Shown here: positions 20,434 through 32,636 of the stretch, one piece after another | Layout: the number at the start of each line of letters is the position of its first letter | How positions within the stretch are numbered: the stretch's first letter is position 1 | Source: Bolinopsis microptera | Lineage: Eukaryota; Ctenophora; Tentaculata; Lobata; Bolinopsidae | Direction of reading: 5' to 3' | DNA: 64,000 bases | Assembly: GCF_026151205.1 (NCBI RefSeq) | Contig: NC_087077.1 | Span: 15,970,983-16,034,982 of the forward strand | The notes under the pieces: model-generated | The model's database searches: none | Seen by the model: only the letters and a program-made list of their open reading frames with translations | What the model was told of the DNA's origin: nothing | Position numbers and translations under genes: made by a program

Positions 20434-21978
20434 ATGACAGTGAAGCTCGAGTTCAACAATGATTTCACGTACTTCCTGGAAAAGGATAAATTTAATGATT
20501 CAGTTCAGATTGTAACGGAATCTGAAATCATTAAATGTAGTGCAGTGTTATTAGCCCAACATAGTTCTGTGCTCAGAGAGTATATAAAAGAGGACAATGA
20601 ATTATTCCTTACAGACAACAAACACGTCAGAGAATGTTTGACCATTCTTTATGGTGGTTCAATCAGTCTGACTGAGGAAAACTTCCAAGATATTCTCAAG
20701 TTCATGGTAGCTTTTGATATTCCTGGAGCTCGAAAGCAGGTCTTGGATTGGATGTCCGAAAATAGATGGAATTTGGACAATGCAGGCTTGTTGATCAATG
20801 GTTCTATGGTCGCCATCAAGGCAATTGAAGGCAAGTGGAGGTGCTCAAAAGAAGAGATTTACAAACCGTGTAGGTTGATCTTCGGACAACACCTACCCAA
20901 AATAATCGTACCAGATAGCACTGATGAAAGGTATAAGAACCTTGACAGTGCCATAAACGATGTTATCTCAGGAGTTGTAGACAAGAAGGAACTACTCACT
21001 ATACTGCTTCACCAAGATCTTATCCCGGATTATATTCCGTGGGTCAATATGCTTCTAGACCAGTCCAACTACAAACTTTTATTGGATTCTTTTGAAAAAC
21101 CCGAAATTTCAAATGCAATGTCCCTATGTTCTCGGACTAAATTTGAAGAACTTTTTGAGAAAATGGAAGATTTTGACAACATAACACTGAAGGAATACAA
21201 GCATTTAAACAGATATAAGATGAAAATTAATGAAAAAATAACCGTGCTACAGTCATTAAGATTCATGAAAGAATGTGGCAGTCTTTACTCGTGCTGGAAG
21301 ATTCTTGATGCAGATGGAATGTTTGTGCTTTCTACGGCATTTACAGATAAATCAGACCAGTTTTGTGTCATAGAGTGTCTCCTGTCTTGGCTTGCAAGCA
21401 ATAAATCATCGTATGACATGGATATTGTCCAAAAAATTCTCTCAAAAGCTATCCATCATTGGTCAGGACACCCGCCGGAGAACATGAACGTTCAAGCATA
21501 CACGGTCTATGTAAAGAATGCTATGGATATGCTGCAAATTCTTCCAACCCAATATAACGCAATCAGTAAGATCATGAAAGATCGATCAAATTGCCATGTA
21601 TTGAGCTTGCAGACCCAAAGCTTCCGCGGCGAAGATATTTCATTCAATTTATCGGTACAAGATCTAATGTCAGGGGCTAAGTTCACTGTTAGTGTTACTC
21701 TGTATCAGGATAGAACCCCAAAAGTTAGCTGTGATCAATCCTTCGGAAACCATAACTACCATCTTTACGTCTATGCTTGTAAAAATGAAAGCTCACAAAC
21801 AACTTATAACAATGGCACTATTACTAAAACTAGACTGCCTCTTTACTGTGATCCAGACAGCGCTTACAAAACACTCAAACTTTTCCCGGTAGCATACTGT
21901 TCAAGTCTTGTACGTCACGCTCAATATCATCAAGGCCAGGACAATATAACTTTCTCAGTTATCTGGGTTAGTGTCTAA
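20434..21978 (+). CDS. BTB-domain protein, single coding exon
   Basis: 514 residues. Residues about 20-110 read as a BTB/POZ fold: a D-V--V start (NDSVQIV), the K-HA-L-like segment (IKCSAVLLAQHSSVLREYI), L--LYGG, and AFDIPGARKQVLDWM at the end. After it comes a mainly helical, BACK-like region, then a C-terminal beta-rich segment with aromatic and cysteine residues that I do not recognise. BTB domains dimerise and often act as adaptors for cullin-3 ubiquitin ligases, so an adaptor role is likely but unproven; no kelch repeats or zinc fingers were seen. An acceptor (cctttattag|ATTG) at 20391 lies 43 bases before the ATG, implying a spliced 5' leader. The next gene on the same strand starts more than 6 kb downstream. 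Confidence 0.8.
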   Translation: MTVKLEFNNDFTYFLEKDKFNDSVQIVTESEIIKCSAVLLAQHSSVLREYIKEDNELFLTDNKHVRECLTILYGGSISLTEENFQDILKFMVAFDIPGARKQVLDWMSENRWNLDNAGLLINGSMVAIKAIEGKWRCSKEEIYKPCRLIFGQHLPKIIVPDSTDERYKNLDSAINDVISGVVDKKELLTILLHQDLIPDYIPWVNMLLDQSNYKLLLDSFEKPEISNAMSLCSRTKFEELFEKMEDFDNITLKEYKHLNRYKMKINEKITVLQSLRFMKECGSLYSCWKILDADGMFVLSTAFTDKSDQFCVIECLLSWLASNKSSYDMDIVQKILSKAIHHWSGHPPENMNVQAYTVYVKNAMDMLQILPTQYNAISKIMKDRSNCHVLSLQTQSFRGEDISFNLSVQDLMSGAKFTVSVTLYQDRTPKVSCDQSFGNHNYHLYVYACKNESSQTTYNNGTITKTRLPLYCDPDSAYKTLKLFPVAYCSSLVRHAQYHQGQDNITFSVIWVSV

Positions 21979-22442
21979 GATTATTATTATAGTACTACTA
22001 CTATATAAACTTGGTTAATACGTTTCTCTGTATCTGTTTTTCTTTGTTTTGGTTTTGAAGAGTAAAGGTTATAAGTAATGTGAGGCTAATAGTAATTTGG
22101 TTGGTGTAATATCCGGATCGAAAAGTTGTTTATAAGTCGCATTTAATTGTGATGATTCTGATCAAACATTTTTTATCATTACGTTTTTGCGACAAGTGAA
22201 ATTGCTCTTTTTCAGGAATATTCCCATTAAAAGGGCATTTTTATTTTTTACTAAGCGCAAAAACGGAATGACCAAAAATTTTAAATCAGTGCTTTGGCTG
22301 GTTTTATTGTTGTGAAACCTGATCTCAAAGTATGTGTAAGAATATTTCATTTTAACAAATATTTTAGTCTATACAGGCCATTTTATGTTCTAGCCTGACA
22401 TATTTTAGTAGGTAATAGAGTTTTAAAGTTTATACTTCTATA

Positions 22443-24103
22443 CGGGTAAACCGCCCCTAAAACGTCACCTGTTTTTTGAGCCCAGATTGCCGAGTTAGGG
22501 CTAAATTTACAAGGTTCTGAAGTGTCTAGGAATAATATTTAAACCTGTTTCTAGCCTGCCAGGAAGATTTGGAAATTTGAAAATAAAATCAGGTACAATT
22601 TTTTTGACGTTGAAATGGAGTCACTTTTAAAACACCACCCCTAAAATGTCAACTCTATATGTGTGATAATTACAAAATGTACAGGAGGCCTGATTTATCT
22701 TTTGTCACTAGTACTATTTGTTTTGTCTTATTAAAACATTAAGCTACTTGAAAACATTCACTCACTAAAGGAAGTACCTCAAAACAGTAATCACCCCCTA
22801 AAATGTCACGTGCACCACCCCTAAAACGTCAGCTAAAACAGGTTGTGTAGCACTCAGAATGTTGCTCAATTATTAATTTTAACCACTTCTGGAACAAATA
22901 TAACCTATTTCTGAGAGGTGTCGACCAGAATTTCTCTCTCTGTTGAAAAAAAAAATGGTGGAATTTAGTCAATTTACTTTTTGTGACATTTTGGGGACTT
23001 TTTTTTGAATACCCAGAACTTACGGCAAAACATTAACTCAGTCAACAAAATTTACACCTGTAGTTAGATTATCTAGTTATAAACTAACTATTGGCACAAA
23101 AGAAATGGATTCAATGTGATTTTAACCTTGTGCAAATTGCATGTTTTAATTGCATTTTTTGGGATTTTTAACATCATCCTGCATTTTGGCAATTTTAGTG
23201 ACCTGTAGTTAACTAAGCCAACCCAGTAATCGATCTGACCTTCTCTATAGACTAGATTTGACTGCTTTTAGCAAAATTGAATGTCAAAAACTACGGTTTT
23301 TGGTACTTACTAGTTTATGGTAAACCTATGATATGCCCCCTAAAATGTCATTTTTTTCTCCCCTAAAATGTCATTTTTTCTCCCCTAAAATGTCAAATTT
23401 GTATTTTGTTCGCATGGTGTGCGATAATAGCTCTTGTTTTGGCACTTGTTAATTATTAACATCAACTAAATTAACGAAATGTGAGTATGCATTGCATCTT
23501 AGGAAAAGCCTGAGTAATTTGATCAGGTTAAAATGACATTTTAGGGGGGATAATTAGACATTTTAGGGGATGTTTATTGCAATTAATAAAATAAAACTAA
23601 TTCCTTGAGCTGCCAAAGCTTTCCAATATTACCATTAGATGCTAAATATGATGTTTAATAGGCTGGTACCTCCATTTTATGGTGCTTGTAGTCTCAAAGC
23701 CAGAATCTGATAAAATGACATTTTAGGGGGCGGCCAGTTGACATTTTAGGGGAGGGTAGTAATATTGAGTAATGTATAACTTTCCATATCTCCAGTCATA
23801 TGTACAAAGTTGCTAAAATATGTAAATATCACTATCCTAGACCAAAACTGAGTTAATATTAATGAATTCCAGATTTATAAAATTGTGCGCTTTTTTTCAA
23901 AAGTAAAAAATTCGTACAAAGTGAAAATAATGGCCTTATGGCATCATTTAGATTCAATTTCAGGATGTGGCAGGGTCTGAATGATATTTTTGTATGTTTA
24001 GGAGTTACAAATGATTAGGTAAGATACTTTCTAAGAAGATGGGATCTATTCAATCAAGAGTGGCGTTTTAGGGGTGGCTGACATTTTAGGGGCGGTTTAC
24101 CCG
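22443..24103. mobile_element. Non-autonomous DNA transposon with mirrored subterminal repeats
   Basis: The ends are inverted repeats: CGGGTAAACCGCCCCTAAAA at the left, and TTTTAGGGGCGGTTTACCCG at the right. Both are flanked by TA, consistent with a TA target duplication. Inside, the 14-mer CCCCTAAAA(T/C)GTCA occurs seven times in the left 900 bases (about 22454, 22638, 22795, 22818, 23337, 23362, 23383). Its reverse complement occurs six times in the right part (about 23535, 23557, 23714, 23739, 24064, 24080). One divergent inverted copy lies near 22984. No open frame is present, so it must be mobilised in trans, with the 14-mer as a likely transposase-binding site. A TA target suggests Tc1/mariner or ISL2EU-like affinity. 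Confidence 0.8.
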
Positions 24104-24149
24104 TATTCATTTCGATGCCTGTTTTGCTTAACATTTGTATTTCCTTTGA

Positions 24150-24440
24150 ATAAATCTGCTTGTCTACTGGCCCTGACGTTGCGAGTTCGAATCCCAGTTG
24201 GGCCAAAATTTCAAAATTGATGGGCAGCCGTCACTCACCAAACCATGGTGTGAATGGTTGTGGCTTTCATTAGAGCTGCGAAAATAACACGAGGCGAGTG
24301 CATATGCCTGGGGCTGCATCCCGCATATGTTGCAGGGAAATCTGTACCGAAAGGACCGTGGCCACACCGCAAAAGAAAAGGAGATCGGCCCCTCGATCCT
24401 AGCTTGCTAAGTTCGCCATTGTTGTTGTTGTTTATAAATT
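24150..24440 (+). mobile_element. SINE-like element with tRNA-type B box and (GTT)n tail
   Basis: GCGAGTTCGAATCCCAG (about 24180-24196) matches a tRNA T-arm/B-box. The body continues for about 220 bases and ends with repeated GTT at 24420-24433. No A box or acceptor-stem pair fits upstream, so this is not a functional tRNA gene but probably a 5'-truncated tRNA-derived SINE mobilised by a LINE. It lies directly after the DNA transposon. Confidence 0.6.
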
Positions 24441-25469
24441 TTAGCTAGGACGTGACAGTACAGTAGATAGAAAACAGTGTAATGTGACTGGGTCGGGCTA
24501 TTCCCAACTGTCATATTGAGAGAGATTAGACTGATCAGAGAGATATAGAGAGAGAGGTAGAGAGGGTTGTTTGGGAAATGTGACGTCATTGAAGGGCGGA
24601 TCAAAGAGAAAAGTAGCTCATTCGGAACCCTATCTTACAAAGAGAGCTCCTCAAATCGTTATTAATAATTATATTATAATTGATTAGTCTTTGAGCTAAG
24701 AGACATCTAAGAGTCTATCATGATTTTACATGATAGAATTAACAATTTAACAAGACTCAAAATTTGGATGCTGGGATTCTTCCTAGAGGGCCCTTGCCAG
24801 TTTTATTCTACGTGAAGAGGAATTTTGGACGTTGATAAAAGAGATCAGTTAAAAATTCAAAAAATCGCTTGATCCCAAAAACCCTAACAGTAACTGGTTA
24901 GGCCCTATCTCAGGAACTAAAAGAGTTGTTCAGTTTTTTGCGAACTGTTCTTAAATCGTATCGTTAAAAACGTTTTTCCACCAAGAGGAACATTGGGGAA
25001 CTTGGTCCTTTCAAGTTATTTAAAAATGTTGGATTTATAGTTATTAGTTATTCTGCTGTTTTATTCAGTTCAATAAAAATTCATTAATTAAATTCCAGAC
25101 ATAATGCTGTGTCGAAGAAAATTTACATACTCATAAATCATGTACATCATCAAAATTAACTATAACAGTGACTATAACGTTTTATGAAAATTCTCACAGT
25201 TTCGCAACTGCGAGCAGTAAAAAGTGGTAAAACTGTAACCCAAGAAATGAAACGTCTTCGGTTTTATCGACGCAGGGATCTTTTCACTTCTATTTCTAAA
25301 GTCTTAATCTGGTTGACTGTTCTGCACCTCTAACACTAAGGGAACTTTACTTCCAATCTTCCCTCCCTCTGAACCCTAACGAGGTGCCGTTCAAAACGTT
25401 CTCTCAAATCTCACCCTCAAATCTGATCTCCTGAGAGACCCTGAAACAGTCCCCTCAGTACCTCCCAGC
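24441..25469. other. Intergenic stretch, no gene seen
   Basis: About 1 kb of AT-rich sequence with GAGAGA/TAGAGAG runs near 24530-24565. No open frame with recognisable motifs was seen. Confidence 0.5.
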
Positions 25470-25631
25470 CTATCTGTCTAGGTTCTCATACTGTTCCAGT
25501 TCGTCTCGAATGTTCTCCAAGAAGTGGTTTATCTCTGCTACTCTGTGTCGGTTCCTCTGCACCTCTCCCTCGCTAATTCGGGCGTTGTAGCTCTCTTTGC
25601 TGTTCCCTACCCGGGTCACTATATCATCCTC
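25470..25631 (-). CDS. Putative terminal exon of an unrecognised minus-strand gene
   Basis: On the minus strand a good acceptor (ccccttcag|GAG) is followed by 53 codons and a TAG. The translation is charged and helical (EDDIVTRVGNSKESYNARIS, then an Arg/Glu-rich stretch ending ENIRDELEQYENLDR) and could be the end of a coiled coil. The local base composition is less AT-rich than its neighbourhood, as expected for coding DNA. No upstream exon could be placed: a donor at about 25929 (GACTTC|gtgagt) has an incompatible phase. Treat as a candidate. Confidence 0.4.
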   Translation of the reverse strand, partial: EDDIVTRVGNSKESYNARISEGEVQRNRHRVAEINHFLENIRDELEQYENLDR

Positions 25632-27500
25632 CTGAAGGGGCGAGGCATTAGATTGTGATCACAATTTTAGTTAACGTTGTCGCTGGTTTATCATACGCTA
25701 GCAGGCAAGTAGATAGAATATCATATAAGATATATTTCCATTAAATCATAAAATGAAATTTGTCACCCTGAACATATATGCTTGTCCGGTCCAAACATTG
25801 AACCCGCGCAAATCATAGGGATGGTTTAGTTTGGTTGTTGGAATTATAATAAACTGTTAAAAGTTGTTATCTCTATTTCGAAGGAATTTTCAGCATCCTT
25901 TGTTATTTCCAGTGGCTAGATCAAAGACACTCACGAAGTCTGCTCCATGATATCCACATTGAGTTACCACCATAGCCTTGGTTTTTGATGTTGTGGAAAG
26001 GGTGGTCTTTCAAGACTAGCTCACTCATTTTGTTCCTTTTATCTGTTGTACATCTGGACAGTCAGTACAGGGTGAAGTGAAATTTGAGCCCTCGCCATAC
26101 AAATACACAGTGGGAATCAAATTTCTGCTTTTGGAAGCGGTGTAGAAATTCATTCAATATGTTGTCGGATAGAATAGCTTAGAAAACCAAGGTTCAGTTG
26201 CCTTGTTGTTTTGGGCGGAAACTTGTGCTTTGTGGCGCTCACTTTAGGTGCTCTGTATACCCTTCCAGCTGGTATGGCTGTTTTATGGTCGATTGCAAAG
26301 CTGTTCACTGTAAATGTTTCATCACTGATTTACTGAAGCTGGACCATCCTTTTATTGATAGGTGGTGGAGTTTTTTTCTGCTCATGGTTATTTTATGATT
26401 TTTAGATCCTCATAGTGAAGTGTTCTGGAAGTATCGAACGATTTCCACAATAAGAAAAATGAAATACATCTTTACCTTTCCAGTTAGTGCGCTGAGTGCC
26501 TGATTTCAATTGGTCATCAATAAGGTGTTTCAGTGGATCTCTTTAGTTCGGGATTTATTCAGTTAAGGATGTGCTTCACTGAGTTCACTTGGTTGGATAT
26601 GTTGAGTGGCAACCACACCAGTATCATATCTGCGTTAGTTAGTCTTACAATTGAAACATGCACCCAAAGGCTGCTTTTATGTCTTTTACCAGCCCGCTTC
26701 CAATTTTTCTTTGATACTTCTTATTATTGATCCAGACAGTTCAGAATAGTGGATCGTGAATCGATGAGAACTTCAATTAGCTTACAATGACATGTTGTCT
26801 AATACACTGTTGCGTGTTTGTATTACTTGCATATTTGTAGCCACCGCCAAGTATCTTTCTGTTAATTTCCTTGCCGTGCCATATTTAGGCATTATCTCTA
26901 CAGAGGTACCAGAACTCTTCCACCTACGGCAATAAGTGATTTGGACCTTAACCTGATCAACACTCCTAAACCCTAAAAGGTCATGGAGTGCTTGTTGGAT
27001 GGGGCCTAAACTGCTTTTTGTTTTGATGTGAATTTGTTATATATTATTCTAAGGGTTTTATTTTTTATCTCAGTTTTTAAAATTTATACCATTTTTAAAG
27101 AATTTTTATATAGGGTCATTGCTATATTATATGTATATTGTTTGAATAAGCCTGTATATTTAATTGCGAATGGAATGCATGTTTTATAACAAAGGGGTTT
27201 TATGAATGCGGCTCAGATTTATATTGTTACCGTTTTGTTTACTTAACCAATAATAAGGGGCCATAATTGTTTCAATTATGTAACTGTATAGAATTATTAT
27301 TATTATTACTTAACCAATTGGTTTGTGTATTGGTAAGAGTGTCTAACCTTATGGTTGGACAATGACCATTACTGAAATTATCTGTATATATTGCTTGGAT
27401 GACCTTTTCTCTTCAGTAAAATGGTTTTGAATTTTGTGTAATTGACATTCCACAAATTCATAATTAGAAGATGTGCCTTTGTCTTCTTGAGAAGGACTGT
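25632..27500. other. Stretch with decayed repeats
   Basis: No gene found. The segment 27046-27150 resembles 62862-62965 (shared AATTTTTATATA and TGTATATTGTTTGAA blocks), so both are probably 3' tails of one repeat family. Open frames at 26198-26398, 26533-26730 and 27349-27531 (minus) carry no recognisable motif. Confidence 0.45.
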
Positions 27501-27504
27501 CCCA

Positions 27505-28050
27505 GGACATTTCACCTAAGAATTTGTCCAAGAAAGTTCATTTTCTACCAGTTAGATTTAGAATAGATTTTAAGATTGCCCTACTTGCCTACAAGTGTTT
27601 AAATAATATAGCTCCTCCTTACTTAAAAGAGTTGATATCTCCTAGGCAGCAAAGTTTTAAAAATGTACGTCTTGATAATGATTATTTTTACCTTAGTTTT
27701 CCGCCCTCTCCTAACTATGTAAACACAGAGAAAGCTTTTAGTCACTGTGCAGTTAAAGTATTTAATTCCTTGCCATACGACATAAGATCAGCTGAGTCAG
27801 TTACATCTTTCAAGACCAAACTTAAAACATACTTCTTTTCTCTAGCATTTGATTGATTTTGCATTTACATAGGTAAAATGAACTTGTCATGTCTAATTTT
27901 CAATTAAACTAAGCTCAGTTAATGTAAGAGCCGCTTTAGAAAGCACTGGAGTTTATCTCCAGGATTAAATTATATCGAGTTATATGATTTAGCTATAAGG
28001 CGGTTTATAAATGTTGTATTTATTATTTATTATTATTTATTAATATTACA
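27505..28050 (+). pseudogene. 5'-truncated LINE 3' end
   Basis: 27524-27856 encodes the conserved extreme C-terminus of a CR1/RTE-type reverse transcriptase protein: HFLPVRFRIDFKIALLAYKC, APPYLKELI, then FNSLPYDIRSAESVTSFKT and LKTYFF. In the family this LPV--RI-FKI-LL-YK---APPYL...FK--LKT-LF tail follows the reverse transcriptase. Everything upstream is missing, the usual result of 5' truncation during target-primed integration. The 3' region ends in TTTATTATTTATTATTATTT repeats at 28018-28042. The fragment lies just upstream of the first dystrophin-family exon found. Confidence 0.8.
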
Positions 28051-28154
28051 TAAATAACTGTTTAACTTGCAAGTGTTTCCAATATTTTATCACACTTTTG
28101 TTTTCGTTGTAGATACTAGAATCTGTTTAGTCATGTATTTCTATTCATACGCAG

Positions 28155-31100
28155 GATATGGTATTCATAACCGACCCTTTGCAACATATGCTGGGGAGTT
28201 TAGCGGACTTCAACTACATTCCCTATGGGGTGTACAGGATTGCTATGAAACTTAGATACATTCAGAAGAAAACTAGACGTGAGTTTAAAGGCAAAACATC
28301 TGAAATCGAAAATTTACCATGTTTTTGGTTATTAATTTCTCAAAATTCATTTTTGAATGACACAACATGATGGATGACCTAGAGGGAATAGAAACTATCA
28401 ATTTAAGAGATTTTATCCCTATTTCAGTGTGTCATGTAACTACAGATATGTGGAAGACAGTGGTAGAAGAACACTGTCTTGAGAACCCTAACTTAGTATT
28501 GCAACCAGCTGAGATTAGCTCTGTTGTTACGTCCCTTCTCCAGGCTGTTGCACAGGTCACTATCAGCTTTATGACCCTTTTAGTTCTGAATTATAAATCA
28601 CAAAATTAAAAAATATTGTAAGAATTAGTCATGATAGTACACAAATTATGATAGTACGCAAAATACACAATCATTTTGGGGGCAATGATATAATTTTCTA
28701 TGAGTTGCTCCAAAATCCAGACATTTTTCATCATTACAATACAATGTCATTCATTACTGATATATCCTAATAACAAATAAGATGATAGTGTATATTATTA
28801 TTAGGAGGTGGGAGACGAGGTAATGATAAACGAGGATGAGTGTGCTAGATTGATGTTATCTTGGTTTTCCATCCTCTACCCTCAATCTGCCCTCACAGCT
28901 CTTCAACTGAATATTCCTGTTATCCTTTTGTGTAACTCTGAAACTATTGCCAAACATCACCGTTAGTTAAATCTTTGACAATAGTTCCTATCATGTTTTA
29001 ATTGTGTTTTTAGCACTTTTGAAAAAGTCTATTAATATCATATCAGCAACATAGCATTAAGTATAAAAATTATAATTTTAGTATACAAATTAAACAGCCA
29101 ACAGATAATCTTGTGATAGTTTTTTAAGGCTACTACAGTTCATAACCTGCATGATGAGTATTTATCTTAGTACAATGTGGTACTTTACATGAAGTTGATA
29201 TTGCATGTTACACTAGTATAAACAGCTCACACCACTAAGCCTCTTACTCGTCTAAGATTTTCACTAAATATAGTTCTAACTATTAAGTAGAGTATAAAGT
29301 AACGTGACACCTATCGTATACGTAAAGTTGAGACAAGCTCGTGATTTGTTAGTGTCCAAGTACATGTTAGATGCCCTTCATGATGTTTAGCGCGAGCTCT
29401 GCTTGTTTACTGGATAAAATGCTGCTTGGGAAAAAGAGTTGTGATTATTTATTCTGAATGTTTAAATAGTTTGTTTTTCTGTGGAGAAGCTAAAACCACA
29501 GTTACTAAACAAAGAGCTTATGAGTAGAAGATGTGTTGTAAGTTAAACTGCTTTTTAAATGTGGAGTAAAGCAAGTGAGATCATGTTTCAGTATGATAAA
29601 CGTCATTAGGCCAGCCCCTCCTATATTTAATACTCGTGACAAAGGTTTAAAATTCATGCAAAATGAACACTGCATGCCATAGATATCTCACATTAAACTA
29701 AAACAAACATGTGAGAAAATCATTTCTCTGTGTTTTCGGAATCTGAAATGAGATCAGACAATACGACTTTATGGGGGAGGGAGAGAGCGTTCCAAAAACA
29801 TGTGTTTAAGTAAAATACCTATTATCCTAGTGAGTAGTAGACCTATTAGTATTGGTAGTATTATATTTATATAATATGTCTGATGGGGAGGCGGATTATC
29901 GTTGTGTAGTTCTGTGAATGTACCATTAACACACGATGTTTTCAATACACTAATCAACGAACAAGCTCGACTCCCAAGGGTGAAATCGGTGTGAAACAAT
30001 ATCACTGTAAAATGGGTGAGATTAGTTGATGCTATCTAACCCCCTATCTCCTCCGCAGTACTATTCGAGATGACGAGGATGTCAGGGTACGAGCTAACAC
30101 ACAAGCAGCTCTCTCACATGTTACATCTCTCTTCTTATCTCATCTTGTCATGTGGCGAGAACACTTCACTAGGTATGTAGATACATTCTCTACATTCTTC
30201 GAATATCTTCCATGTTTGGTATGATTCATTTTACATTTTCTTGTAAAGTTCTTTACAAATTTAATAAAGGTTGTTTTTAATCATGGAGACTAGATTGCTA
30301 GCTGGGACCTTTATATTCTTGACACGTGACAGCAATCAACTTATCAGTGCAGCCTGAAAAGCAACAGAAAATAAAAGTCGCGAAAAATTGCGTTGTCCAG
30401 CTCCATCTCCCCAATAACTCACTAACTCAGATTTCATTGCCAAGTCCTATTTTGACGAGTATTCGTGACTGAACTTGTAAGCATTATAGAAGAGTTTAAA
30501 ACTCATAATTATTGTTAAAACAGTATTGCCACCAGGCATATTGTCGCGGTCCACTGACGTTCTGTGTGTTTTGTCGGTGAAATCTATTACAAGATTTGAG
30601 AAGACAAAAATAAATATTACACTATATTTACATAACAGCGAAGTTACAATCCATTTTAACACAGTATGGCAGACCGAATTAACATTACGTATTTGAAGAA
30701 ACTGAAGATTTGAGTTAGTTTAATGGATTGAGCTGAAAATAACGCACACTTTTACGAAATTAATGGTTATTCAGATTACCTCATCCCCATCTATAATTAC
30801 TTCTGTTACCTTTCTGTTTTACTTCTGTTCACCAGGTTCCAGTGGTAGTCAGACTGTAGCACAGAGCTGCTTCTACTTCAACAACATGCCCCTACACCGC
30901 GGTGTTACACTACAACAGTATGAGAGGTGGATACTATCAGAACCGGAGTATTTAGCCTGGGTTCCTACTCTATACAGACTCAACATATCTCAGCACAGTG
31001 AGTTAGAATAGTAGCGGTACTCAGTGAGTTAGAGTAGTAGTGTTAGTAGCAGTGGTACTCAGTGAGTGGTAGACCCGAATATCAGTTGTAGCTGTGGGGT

Positions 31101-32636
31101 AGGGAATGACCTGGGGGAGACCATGCAATTTACCTTAATTAATTATAATAAGCTGATTGATTAAAAAACTCCTTCAAAGGTCTGTATATTAAATACCAGG
31201 TTAAATCGTGGCCCTAAAATAACTTTATTTGATGGTTCTTCCAGATTAATTTCCAGGAATAATAAATTACGACTATAAATCTGGCTGCTTGTCTCGTGGG
31301 ATTATGAGAGTAGCTCCAAATATTGGAATGTTTGATCTTGATCCAACATTTTGAGAATTGAAACCCAATAACTATAACTGTCGGTTAGCCTCTAATGCAT
31401 GATAATAGTTAGAGACAATTTGCTAAAATGCCTTATTCTTGCGGATTCTTGTAATAGAATGTTGCATGTTCAAATATTATGCCAATTTGATGATTTTCTG
31501 GAAGATAAAATAATTTCAACAATTTGATTTTGATCAACTCCAACTGAGTAAGAGTTATTCAGTTAGTTAGTTACCATTGAATAAGTCATGTGCATCATCA
31601 TAACAACAATCCCTTGCTACATTCATCCCATCTCCCAATAACTTAATACTTAAATAATCTTATAAATAACCTGGCAACACAATTACCATGGTGCCTAAAT
31701 ATATTACCAGTTGGTTCTTTATTGAACAGGGCACATCTTAATTAATTGAAATAACATTACCATGAATCAGCTAACTGTAGCTAGCTCCTTTATAAAGATT
31801 GAGACTGCTCCTTTATAAAGATTGGGGCTGCACCTGTAAATGAACTAATCCAGCACACTGGATATAATAAGCCACATACCATAAGCAGTTACAGACCGGA
31901 TAACTCCGTGTCATATTGCACTTTATTTCTGGTATTATTCTATTCTGAGTAATATTTCTTACGACGTTTAAAACGGAATTGAAGCTCTTTCAATAGATCT
32001 CACATTGTCAGAACTAAAATTGAGTCGAAACAAATCACCTAGCTGCTATGTGACAAATAACCCTCTAGCCACAATGTGACTGATTACAGAACTAATCTGT
32101 CAGAACGTTATGAGATATTAAAGTAAGCTAATCTGTACAATAAATCTTCTAAGTAATAAGTTCTTTGTACACTCGCATTAATCAGTGAGGATCACAAACC
32201 CGTAGATTCACAATTCACATTTACCCTGCTTCTAGCACCACCAGTAATCAGTAGTGTGATCACACTTATTAATTGCAATTGTTTGTTGTAACCCTTGTTC
32301 AGCTAGAGATGGAGAAAGGGACCCTTTACTTTTATTCAAGATTGCAATTCGGGTTTCAAAACACGTACGATGTAACGGTGGGAGGGTATAGTAGTGGTGG
32401 CTTGCACTGGAATTTCTTTGTTAATAGAACCCGTCCCTAATCTCGCATCGGGAAATAATCCAACTCAATTCTGAGTGTAAATACGGGTAGTACCTACAAG
32501 AGTATTTATTTATTGGGAACTGATTGGTTTACTGTTTTCAGTGAAGCACGAGGCTAAGTGTGGAGCGTGTAAATGCTACCCTATACTGGGGCTAAGATAC
32601 CGCTGCTTAAAGTGCGTCAACCTAGACCTCTGTCAG
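28155..32636 (+). CDS. Dystrophin/dystrobrevin-family protein, N-terminal part (EF-hand regions and first half of ZZ)
   Basis: Six exons with exactly compatible phases: 28155-28278, 28428-28555, 28805-28961, 30059-30172, 30836-30997 and 32542-32636, together 260 codons. The order matches dystrophin, DRP and dystrobrevin. First comes LADFN....[14 protein letters not shown] (dystrophin AYRTAMKLRRLQK region). Two helical EF-hand-like modules follow, then AQSCFYFNN...[19 protein letters not shown], and finally the first half of a ZZ zinc finger ([23 protein letters not shown]). In animals these proteins bind dystroglycan and syntrophin and link the actin cytoskeleton to the membrane complex. Translation could begin at the ATG at 28158, after a good acceptor, giving a dystrobrevin- or dystrotelin-like short form. 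The residues before LADFN loosely resemble the end of a WW domain, so upstream exons remain possible. Sequence is strongly diverged but the collinear match is long. Confidence 0.85.

Noticed and set aside
24150-24200. tRNA gene
   Set aside because: A T-arm/B-box is present but no A box or acceptor stem pairs with it. A SINE fits better.
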